Shown here: piece after piece, positions 51,691 to 63,000 of the stretch
How the letters are laid out: each line of letters opens with the position of its first letter
How positions within the stretch are numbered: the first letter of the stretch is position 1
Assembly: GCF_036588685.1 (NCBI RefSeq)
Contig: NC_086375.1
Location: forward strand, 52,770,955-52,834,954
Origin: Mytilus trossulus
Lineage: Eukaryota; Mollusca; Bivalvia; Mytilida; Mytilidae
Length of the DNA stretch: 64,000 bases
Direction: 5' to 3'
Notes under the pieces: model-generated
Database searches by the model: none
The model's input: only the letters and a program-made list of their open reading frames with translations
What the model was told of the DNA's origin: nothing
Translations under genes and position numbers: made by a program

Positions 51691-52632
51691 AGAGCGGACC
51701 AAGAAGATGGGGTCCGGGGATTGGAACCCCCTTTATTTGGCCCATCAATGCATTTGAATGGGGACATGTAGTTTGACCCCCCCCCCCCTTTTTTTAAATG
51801 GCTGGATGGTCCAATAATCATATTATTAACTATGACGTTTTTGGTAGTCTTCATAGACGATTTGGTCAAAGGACACAGTTAAAATGATCGTCCCTAGTGT
51901 CGAAAGAGTATAATTGCATTTTATTTTATTTTCATTCACTTTCCATATCAATAAATATACTTTATGCATGACATTATATTTAAGGGGGATAGGCTGTCAA
52001 ATTCAGGATCACCGATTTGACTCATTTTCTGATTTATAACATACTAAAACGTACATCTTTAGTATTTTAGTCTAGACGCCTTCCAATAAACCATCGAGGT
52101 GACCTCAGAAGACTGTCAACATGCAGTCATATAACCCGATGATAAACTTACACGAATAATTAAGTCGTTGTATCCCGCTGATCTACGATAACTGCCTCTC
52201 GTGGGAGAAAATCGGACACGGAGAAGGATTTAACTCGAGTAAGATATAAACATAAATATAAATAGATAGTGAACTCGTGCAATTGGAATTTTCTAGGTTC
52301 GTTTGATTGTTTGCTATAGGTTAAGATATATATCAAGCATAATTTTTAGCTGTTAAATGTGGACTTTTTTTCTTTTTGATGAAGTAAAACGCGGCTTATT
52401 AATACGTAACCCAACCGTCAGTATAGAAAGTATATTTTACTAGTATAGAAAGTCCCTGCCCAACTCTAGCTAAGGTGTTATATTGAAGGTCACATGAATA
52501 CGGATTCAATGAGGTCGAATTATTCACTCGCAAGAAAATGATTCTTACAAATTTATGTGGTTTTTTTTCAAAAATTAAAACAAACTTGCTGCGCTAAAGG
52601 CGAAATATTATTTCATTATTTCATATTCATTT

Positions 52633-52789
52633 AATGAATGGCTATTATTTATTTTGATTTTATTGAACCATAAAACTAATTTTTGACTCTTCACATTGAA
52701 TAATCCGCGAAGCGGATTATGTAAAATGTGAAGAGTCAAAAATTAGTTTTATGGTTCAATAAAATCAAAATAAATTATTGCCATTCATT
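52633..52789. repeat. Long perfect-arm hairpin (inverted repeat)
   Basis: Left arm ttttgattttattgaaccat, aaaactaatttttgactctt, cacatt mirrors the right arm aatgtgaagagtcaaaaatt, agttttatggttcaataaaa, tcaaaa. The centre is a second palindrome, taatccgc-gaa-gcggatta (52701-52719). Arms are about 65 bases with few mismatches. Confidence 0.9.
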
Positions 52790-53090
52790 ATAAATAAATT
52801 TCTATCAAAAATAAGGCTCAAAGAACTTTTTATATTATTTATATTAACAATAACAACCGTACACACATGTTGGCGTATGAATACACAACGTCAGAGTGGG
52901 CGTGTCGCCATCAAAATTGACAACATTGAAAATAAAACTAATAATTTTAGCCAATCAGAAGACAGTAAAAACACATCATTTATTTATTAAAGATTGAACA
53001 AATCTGGCAATCATATTGTTATCTAATGTCCCTTTAAGTGGTGGAATACAATTTCATGTTTAAAAATGTTATTTGTCCGGTTAAAAAAAG

Positions 53091-53122
53091 CAAGGATTTG
53101 TATAGTGAGATACAAATCCTTG
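53091..53122. repeat. Short perfect hairpin
   Basis: caaggatttgtat, loop agtgag, atacaaatccttg: a 13-base stem. Confidence 0.85.
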
Positions 53123-54504
53123 AAAAAAGGTAGGAAAATTATTATGTCTGAAGCTGTGAAACTGAAATATAAACTGGACCCCTTTTGTATTCATGGTGTT
53201 CGAGTGCGAAGCTGAAAATGGTCATAGATGGAATGGCGGACCAGTTTAACTGAAATATAGACCATTTGTTCTCAAAGAGTATCAATGCAGTGTACACACT
53301 TTTTTTAAAGAGTAGGTGCGGGTTTTTTTTCAATTTGAATTTGTTGTATAAAAGAAATCCCATACGAAAGATCTGTGTTGGGGCCATTTATTTTCGGGTC
53401 GAGTTGTCTTGAACAAAGGGCACCTGTTCTTTAAAGCTTCTTTCTGATGGAGATCATGCGTAACATAGATTCAGACTTTTCATAGAAACACCAAACAATA
53501 TTAGGTAAAAAAATGTTTTTGATTTCTTATTATATATTTGTACATATTTAAGATTAACAACGATTGCATTTTGTTTATGGTTCCATTATTCAAGTCTTTT
53601 ATAAGATCTAGATTGCACCTATGTAAAAAAAATTGTACACAACGCTTAACGGTTTGTTTATTTTTTGCCTGATCCTGATCCTAAGGTCAATATTTAGTTT
53701 GACACAACTAGTTGGCTGTTAAATCAGAGTTTTCTTCTATCAGTCCTATTACAATTTCTTTGTTTTGGGCAGTTTCTTCTGCAGTTCTGTGTTTGGAGCT
53801 TCCCAATCGGCTCTGGTAACTTGACCCTCCCTTTACTTTAGCATAAAATCTGCTCCTGCCTTGTACATGTATGTGGACTCTGACTCTGCAAGATCAATAT
53901 CTTCTTTTGTTGTTTTTGTCATATGTATCATTGTTGGTAATATACTCCTCCATCTGTTGTTTGATTGCTTTGGCTATTTTTTTAAAAACTGGAATCCGCT
54001 TGTATTCGCTTCACTCAAACAACTGCCCCGGTATGACACAATTTTTTAGGGCAAAATTTTGCCCTGGAGATTTTAACGAGATTGGACAATACTTTTTTAC
54101 TTAGCAACGTAGTCGGTACAACATCAGAACATGTAAACAAACAGAACAATTTGGTTTCTTTTGCATAGAACATACCTGTCAACTGACCCGTATTCTGCGG
54201 GTGTGACCCGAGATTTTCACAATTCTGAGGGATCACCCGGGACACCCGCCGGGTCATTCAAATCACCCGGGAATTCCGAAAATGACCCTCGAGTTTGATT
54301 TCATAAGTAATATTCCTTTGAAATACCAGCAATTTCGTAATTATTCCATGAACAGGAAGTTCATCTAGCTACGTAAACTGTCAAATTAAGTGACCCATTA
54401 AGTGCATGGCTTCACTTGACAGCTTTGGTGTCAAACACACTGTTAATTAACACCAATTTACCTTAGCTTTAGGTCGTAAATAAATTGCACTTGGTTTACA
54501 AATA

Positions 54505-54665
54505 AAGGCAACAGTACGTAGTATACCGCTGTTCAAAACTCATAAATCCATGGACAAAAAACAAAATCGGGGCAACAAACCAAAACCGAGGGAAACGCAT
54601 TAAATATAAGAGGAGAACAACGACACAACACCGAAACGCAACAGCACACAGAAACGGAATACAAA
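54505..54665 (+). repeat. R3 interspersed repeat copy
   Basis: aaaggcaacagtacgtagta, taccgctgttcaaaactcat, aaaccgagggaaacgcatta, aatataagaggagaacaacg, acacaacaccgaaacgcaac. Confidence 0.75.
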
Positions 54666-55009
54666 CATATTTCAAATAGAGTTAGAGTTACAATGTACTT
54701 CCCCTTATTTGTCACCATTCAAAATTTTTCCTTATATTTATGTTTTATGGGTGAAAAAGGTTAAATCATAATAAATATAAAATTCAAATACATACATGTA
54801 TTGAAAAATAACTTTCCATTATTTTAATACCTTAATACAATTTTGAAAAAAAAAGTTGAAAATTATTTTTTACATTTACACTGCTTTTAACTGTACTAAT
54901 TACTACATTTTATGATACTCTAATTTCCTATTCTAATCATCATACATCATCACCAGTCACTTCTCAGTCATTACAGCTGAACGGACGTGCTGGGCCAGCT
55001 CTCCTTTAC

Positions 55010-55560
55010 CCGCTATCTTCGATGAGGGTTTACTGTTAGATGTTCAACGACTTACTCCTTTAGATGACAGAAACCAATCCATGCCGTACAGAGAGACGTA
55101 GTAGTTGGTGTACCCGCGTTAACATGCCTCCAAAACCATTGTCTATTATGGGGAGTGTCATGCCGATTAACGTCCGAGGGCTGTATCCTAGGCTGTTGGG
55201 TGATACGACCTACATTTCACTGCCTCACGGCTTTGGTCCTGATAACGCTTCCTGTCATCTTTTGAACTTCGTCCGAGATCATCTACCAGTACTCCATCAT
55301 CGAGGTTAGCGGGCTGCCAAGCTGACCAAACTGGCCCTGAAAGCAGCCGTTGTGAAGAATAAACACCAAAATAGTAAAAAACCAAAATCTACTCACCAAA
55401 ACTAAGATGGCGGCCTCCATATTGCGACCTCCACTACTTGTTCCTGACCCATGGCATCAAATCATTTAAAGCTTACCAAACGCCTTCGGGCACCGAGCCG
55501 ACCGTGCGAGGGCTGAAAAGCCAGTCAAGGTCGTTAAACACTTCCATATATTCTAATCAT
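55010..55560. other. GC-richer block of unknown nature
   Basis: It stands out from its AT-rich surroundings and contains an 81-codon frame (55064-55309, INVRGLYPRLLGD) without a recognisable domain. It may be part of a mobile element. Confidence 0.3.
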
Positions 55561-56599
55561 GGGTGGTATGTTTAATAGGAAGGCTACACAGCCAGTAGTC
55601 TCAAACAAATTTAAAATTACATTTGACAAATAAATTCTAGTATTTGATGATGACGAAAAGTATGGAACATTAAAGACTATGTTACACAAAATTATAAAAA
55701 TCATTTAAAGCTAGCTAGTGCAATGAAAAATAATTCATAAGATTTAAAATGACTTAACCAAGTGAACATGCATTGATGTTCTGGTATCTTCCATATACAT
55801 TATAAGAAAATGTACCATAAAGTTTGTACGCGTTATGACCTGAGATTTGAGTCTTCAATGCAGGTCATGACCTGCATTTTCATTGTCACAGGTTGACAGG
55901 TATGATAGAAAAGCATCAATTAATGTGTCAAATACATCCCTATTCTAGATTTAAATAATTTATAAAATTAGATAAAGAAAAAATATTGAAAAAGGTATAA
56001 ATTTGACATGAACATAAAATTCCGCTAAACCTCATGAACGATTTTTCGCAAATCAAAATGGAAATTTTTGAACTGAAGGCTGTGGTTTTGACAATGCATT
56101 TTAAACTGTGAAATAAAAGGTTCCATTTGATTATTCATTATTGGATGAAAAATAGATGATTCCTTTTCATTTGCGATAACGTTTCTTGGATTGTAGCATT
56201 AGAAAAACTTCATGTGTACAATATGAATTGCTGTGTAATACACGTAATTTGATTGGTCAACTAATCAGATTCTACAATAGATCGGCTCACACCGGCTGTC
56301 TATGAACAAAGTGTATTAGTCAGCCGAGAACCAGCTTATGTTTTTTATTGTATATTTGGTATTTCTGGGACTGAGATTTCTTTCTTTGGAGGTTGATTGG
56401 TTGTATATTGGCCTCTTCTTCCATTGCTTCTCTTCCTGCTGTTCCTGGTAACCTAAGGCAAACTTATAACCCTTTTATTGTATAGCTTCCAGTTTTTTTG
56501 TATTTTCCATTGATGTTATCTGACTGTCAAACTGGGCACCAATATTCAATAATGGATCTTATATTTATGGCAAGCCAAAGTGGACAAAAATATATATGT

Positions 56600-56790
56600 T
56601 TTTAGTATTTAAAAATTCATTTTCTAATTTAAGAAAATCATTTTCTAATATTTGAAATTCATTCTCTAATATCAAAAAAATCATTTTCTAAACTAAGAAA
56701 TTAATTTTCTTTTATTAGAAATTCATTTTCTAATATTAAGAAAAAGTGTTTAATATTAGAAAATCATTTTCTTTTTTAGAAAACACATAC
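56600..56790. repeat. Degenerate ATTTTCTAATATTAGAAAAT repeat
   Basis: Eight or so iterations of cattttctaat and its reverse complement attagaaaatg, spaced about 20-30 bases, just upstream of the CAP-Gly gene's first coding exon. Confidence 0.7.
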
Positions 56791-56945
56791 CAGTCGACTG
56801 GCATACATTTCCGCCCCAAAATCTCTATGATGCGTGCTCCTATACATGTAGTTAACTATCCATACTATTTTGCTGTTATTTCTAAAAATTAGTGATAATT
56901 TTTGTAAAATTCAAACTTATAATTATTTCTTTTTAAGATTGAAAA

Positions 56946-57087
56946 ATGGTGCTTCATCAAAATGTGAATGTTGGGCAAAGGGTAGAAGTGAAAGTTCACA
57001 ACAGAATATACAGAGGAACAGTCAAATATAAAGGTGCTATTATTCACAAACCAGGAGATTGGGTTGGAGTATCATTAGAAAAACCAG
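56946..57087 (+). CDS. CAP-Gly gene, first coding exon
   Basis: Codes for MVLHQNVNVGQRVEVKV through GDWVGVSLEKP, phase 1 at donor GTAAGATA. An acceptor ends at 56937, so the exon likely starts at 56938 in the 5' UTR. Confidence 0.88.
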
Positions 57088-60000
57088 GTAAGATAGAAAA
57101 AAATCATAAATGGGGAAATAAAAAAACCCATACAAGTATTTTGCATTTGTTGATGTTAGAATTGAGTCATGGATTTTTCAAAAACATCGCATTATATAAA
57201 AGGTAAACCTTCTTTTGGGATTACTTGTTGGTTATTTTAAAATTACGATTAAAATTGTGATAAGCTTACATGTACATGTACATTTATCATAATTGCTCAG
57301 TATTTAATGTCAATGTTGAGACTTAGAATATATTTGATCATGATGATGTAAATACCTTATATTAAGTCAAGTTAACAAGAAGTCTGGAATTATTGTATAC
57401 TTGTACATAAAACATGGTCTTGGAAAATAGTTGTAATAAAAATCTTTACTGAATCAAAACATATACATGTATGTAGGTTATCTTTAGTGTTAAATTCTGA
57501 GATTCTTTATTTAAATGTCTCAATTTGAATCACAGAACATTTAAATGATCTGACAACTGTAAAAAAAATTAAATATGTCATATCAAATAAATTTTGCATT
57601 CAGGGACATTTCTCAGTTTATTAATAGATAAAGGTAAAATGATAAACATGTTTTTTTTTGTAATAACTATTAAAGTACTGCATAAGAAACATATTTTTAG
57701 ATTACAATCATTTCCTTTTATCATAGAAGTTCCTTTCCAACATACATGTAAATCTAACACGGTTTACATAGCCAGAAAAGTTGCCGAAGACAGGAGATAC
57801 ATTTGTAGTTTTATAATAACATTTGGAAAAAAATAATTTTGTATACCATTTTTTAATTTAACCCTTTAGTTAAATACTATTATTATTTTTGAGTGCATAG
57901 TCTTGACAGCTATATTTAATTTAATAGGCTTGACAATAAGTTGACAATGATTGAATTATTTGCAAACATTTTTAATTGAGGTTATAGCATGTCAAATACA
58001 TTCAATATTTAGATTAGGAATTACTTTACATTTGAATAAATTAATGTGATCTAACAACCTTTGAGAATAACTTGCAGAAAAAAATAAAATGTGATTTTAA
58101 TAATAGAAAATTATTTTCTTAAAACTTAAAATACATGATCATACATGTTTATGTTCAATAAAATATTTAAAAATAATCTGCAAAGCAAATACCACTTCTG
58201 TAATTATTCTTTGTATATCATAGCATAATATAAACTGTATAAAAGTTATCATACATGTATTGAATAATGTATGTCTTTTAAAATATATACATAAATTTCC
58301 GTTATGATGATGCAAAATAAAGATAGGGTCACCGACTTCGTTCTTACGGTATACATCATTTAAAGTTGCGTTCTATGTGGAAAAATCAAACAAAACGTCG
58401 AAATAATCGTAACGTTATCGCGTTGCAGGCCGTAAAACGTTGATTTTTGACGTTTTTCACTACAAACAAGGTTACAAATTGAGTATTAGACAAAAAACGA
58501 AGTCGATGACCCTATGATTATTTTATATCATTAAAACAGAAATTTATGTGTCAACAATATATAGTTTTTTAAGAAAAATCTATGAAGTAGAATTCGAGAT
58601 TTGGCGTTTTCAAGACAAATTTTAGAAGGTTTTTCGCCGATTTTATGTGCTTTCTATACAAATGTTCACCCATTTTGTAACATTTCAATCAGTAATATTT
58701 CAAGTGATAATTGAGATAAATGCATTATTTTTTCGATTTCTTAGTTGTAGTTCAAAGAGCCAAGGTTGTATGCAAATTTTTAGCAAAATCTGCGACATAG
58801 CCCATTTACTGTTCCTTGACCTTAAGGAGTAATTGCTTATTATATTCAATTTTTTATCAATTTTCATAAATTTTGTAAATTTTTACAAAATAATTGCCAC
58901 TGAAACTACTTAGCCAAGTTCATTATAGTCTAGATAGACATAAATGTAAGCATCAAGAATGTTCAGTAAAGTAAGATCTACAAACAAATCACCATCACCA
59001 AAATACAATTTTGTCATTAATCCATTTGTGTCCTTTGTTTGATATGCACATAGACCAAGGGTGAGCGACACAGGCTCTTTAGAGCCTCTAGTTTAATTCC
59101 ATTGTGATTAATTACAGATTCAATATTTCTTTTTTTTTCATTAAAGTCTCACCACTTGTATAACATTATACATTACAATATACGTATAAAACATTGTGTA
59201 TAACATGAAATATTGGATAACATTTATAAAACATATTGTCTTTTAAAACTAGCAGTAATTATAAAGTATCATTACATGTAGCTGCAATGCTAAAACATAT
59301 ACAAATACCATTCTTTTAAGAATTATGAGAGACTAATATTAAAGGATTAATTTTATACAATATTTTACACAATTTTAAAACTACATTTATCTAAGATTTA
59401 AAATACATCATCAGCTATATACAAATAAAAAAAATTGTTCTTTTACATAAAATATTATAGCAGGTTTTAGCAACTACCTGACATACATGTAGTTCTTCAT
59501 TTCTGAATAAAAATATAAACTTTTCATCAATAGACAAGTTATAAAATTGATCGATATGTTTTACTGCTCCACTTTACTATATCTCAAAGGTCTGCATATA
59601 AAGGACATAAAGTAAATACATGAACATGTTTTTCGTCTTCAATTTCATTTTTACACATAAAACAACATCTTTCATTTATTGGTTTATTCTCATATCATCC
59701 TGTTTCTATTTTAAGTGGTTCAACACCACATCTAAATTTTGAATAAGCACTTCTAAATTTAATAGACATATTTTGTTTTAAGTATATTGTGATTTATATA
59801 GCTTATAAGTACGAAGCTTGTTACCATTACTCTGTGACAAAATTTTCGTTTGCCATTCTGCAATATATTTATTTAAGAAAATAAAACATTATCAATTTCT
59901 AGAACAATATTCTTATGCAGCACACAATTAATACTAGTATACAATTCAAAATTACAATCTTTAAGTTTTTCATGGCTCTATGACACCAGTTTTTTTTTAT

Positions 60001-63000
60001 TTAAAGAATTTTTATGTGACCATTTGAAAACTTTATAATTTATTCTGTCATTGGTCATGAGTCATGACACTACATCTTGCCCAGTGCATGAAGACACATG
60101 TCTATTGCTTTACACTAGGTGGTCTCAAATAAAGGGACTAGAAATGAATTCCCAAAAAAATCAAATGCTCCTTAAATGATCTTAAATTAAGAGACTACTA
60201 TATTTATTAAAATATTCAAATGATGATAACATCAATTACTTTATCTCCAATGAGTAAAACCATTCAACATACAAATTGTAATCCAAGATTTAAAATGACC
60301 TCATAATATATATTTGACAGTTGAAGATTTTATGTTGACAGGTTTGTAATATTTTGTATATATCCTGTTTTCTGAATATTAACAGACTATAAACACCTCA
60401 TTGCTGATCAACCATGTATTTCCTTCCAAATCCTAGCTGTATATACATGTATGAACCTTATGTTTTCTGTCATATCGTCTACAAGTAGAATCTCTGCTAA
60501 CCATCAAATAACAGGGAGAATGGTGTTAATCACTTTTAAGTATTAAAATACCCTTCAGTAAAAAATAAATAAACACAAAACTTTCTTGTATTAACTGGTA
60601 CAGGATATTTCCACTAAAAGAAATCTTAGTTTGTGTCATGTCTATGTTTAGTGTGGTAGTTTAGACATAACTTTACTTCCCCACCTTTTCAGGAAGCCAT
60701 GTTGACATGCTGAATCATTTATCCTTATTCCAAAATCACCATTTTTCATTTCATTAAAAGACATGTGTTTCCTGCAGCTTTTGAAAAGGGTTGGGCAATT
60801 TTTTTCTCAGATTGTGCTCATATGGTGATTGGCTTCACTTTAATGGCACCCTTTTCATGGTGGACTTCACATTAAGTTAAAGGGCAACCACTCTTTAGAT
60901 AAATATACAATTGCAAGCACTGTTATATATAGGGAATAAGAATGCATGCAATTCTATTTTCAGTAGATATATAAATATATAAATTATAAATTTCAAATGA
61001 TAAGTTTCAGGACAATCCATTTAAGAAGTACTTACACTTATATTTGATAATTCGTTATAGTAAACATGCTGTTTCATAATTACTTGTAGTTACCACCAAT
61101 TTCAGTTGCAAGTACAACATGTAGCAAATCTTTTCCTGATTAGTGATTAATGCTACACTCTGTTTACTCTTCAACTGTTTAGTTTTCTGATAAGGTTTAC
61201 ATTTTTAATGAAGGAGTACTTATAATGACTGTTCATATTTTTAATACAGTTGAAAGATATACAACTGCATTTGAATATTTTGCAGAAGATTTTCTTCAGA
61301 GTAACAACTAGGTTGAACTCGGCTTACAATATGAAGAATGCTGTCCAGGCTCTGATTCACTAGCTAGACATCAACACAATAACTGATCATATGATTATAT
61401 ATATAGATACATAAAATGTAGTTTGATAGATTTATAATAAAAATATTTATATTCAAACAAACTACCTCCAAAATAAATATCCTTTCATTTTTTGTATGTG
61501 GTGCATTGCATCAAAAAATGAAACTAGTCTCCAATATCTGCATGTTTGTACAGTGCAGACAACTTTTTTTTTGTCAATCCTTTGATTTAATATCATTTTT
61601 TTTTTTTAAATTGAGTCAAATTTTTATTCTAAAAATTTACAATGTAACATGTAAAATATGATTGATTTTATGAAGATTTTTTTTTAATTTGATTTTTTTT
61701 TCACATTTGAACTAATATAATCATTTGAAATTTATACTCTAGATCAACACTTATAGTTATGTTCTGCTTTGATTATTTCAGTTGGAGATAATGATGGAAT
61801 GTTAATGGGAAGAAGATATTTTCAGTGTAACAATGGACATGGAATCTTCGTCAGAGCCAATTGCATCAGATTTATTCCTTTGACTAGATGGTATGTAAAG
61901 TAATCATGATGCATTTTAATCATGTTTTTTAAATATAGTTCAAATTATTTTTTACTCAATCACATTCATTTATATTAAAGATAAACAGGATATAGTAATC
62001 ATGCTAGTTTAAAAAAAACGAGATAATAATCAGAAAAAAGAATACTTAAAATGCCCCTAAAAGGTTTATGCATGGTTTAACATATATATATGTGATACAG
62101 CTTGTAGTGGAATTTTGAGGTTATTTAATTTTTATCTTATATTTTCATCTATACTTTATTTTCAATTATCTTATACACACACTACATGTAGGGTATGAAT
62201 TATCAGTTATAACTTGATGTCAACTATTAAAGATGCATCATAAAAGATTCATTTATTTTATTGTTATGCCTCACTTTTTTGTTGTTTTGCAAAAATTTAG
62301 TTAATCCTTGTAGGTTTAATGGAAAATGGTATGTGCATCCAGTCGTTATTTTATCTGTCTTTGTCTGTTTGTCCACTCTATAGAATTTTTTGGTCAAGGT
62401 ATTTAAACATGGAGTTGAATGAACATCAGTTTGAGACCTAGAGCATATGTCATTTTGATGTTAACTCCCTTAATTGAATGCCATGGAAATGTGATAATGT
62501 GAAACCTGTGAATTCTCAGGTTAAAGCATTAGTTACTTGATTGATACCTTCATTCACGTATTGTTCAATGTTTTATTTACTGTAATTCTAGGACCTACAA
62601 CAAATACCACAAAGTAGCAGACAGAGCAGAGGTAGATGAACCATTATTTTATTCATCTCCAAGTAAGTTTATTTACTTTCAATATATCACATTCATATAT
62701 GTCCTTTACATATAATAAAGAAGATGTGGTATGATTGCCAATGAGACAAATGTTAACAAGAGGCCAAATGACATGGACATTAACACATATAGGTCACTGT
62801 AGGACCTTCAACATTGAGCAAAGCCCATACTACATAGTCCTGTTTTGTGTTTGTATCAACTGAGATAAAAGTAGCATGATATTAAGCATATTGATGTTAT
62901 TAAGTTTCTGTCTGCCATTTGTTCATTGTCATTCAACTTATTTTCATTGTTTAGCAACTGCTTAAATTCTGACCGCCTGGAAGTAACCTGAAAGTGGCGC

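Larger units (their letters stand above)
54173..55902. mobile_element. Possible element bounded by inverted tacctgtcaac ends
   Basis: tacctgtcaactgacccg at 54173 and the reverse of caggttgacaggta at 55889-55902 agree, and both are followed inward by a (g)acccg/gacctgag-type text. The interior contains an R3 copy (54505-54665) and a GC-richer stretch (55010-55560). No clean target duplication was seen, so the two ends could be independent copies. Confidence 0.4.
45294..56937. other. Spacer between gene C and the CAP-Gly gene
   Basis: An 11.6-kb spacer without an assigned host gene. It holds the second RT element (46530-49010), a LINE-like tail (49400-49705), a LINE RT fragment (51036-51690), two hairpins (52633-52789, 53091-53122), a possible inverted-end element (54173-55902) and an AT-rich degenerate repeat (56600-56790). 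45600-46500, 49800-51000, 51900-52600 and 53130-54170 show nothing I can name. Confidence 0.5.
57088..61781. other. CAP-Gly gene intron 1
   Basis: 4.7 kb with a MITE-like element (58323-58515), a reversed R5 head (58850-59095) and a LINE fragment (59545-60080). The rest is AT-rich and unassigned. Confidence 0.6.

Noticed and set aside
55064..55309. 81-codon open frame as a gene
   Set aside because: No recognisable domain, no splice context, and it lies in a block that may be mobile; kept only as a block of unknown nature.
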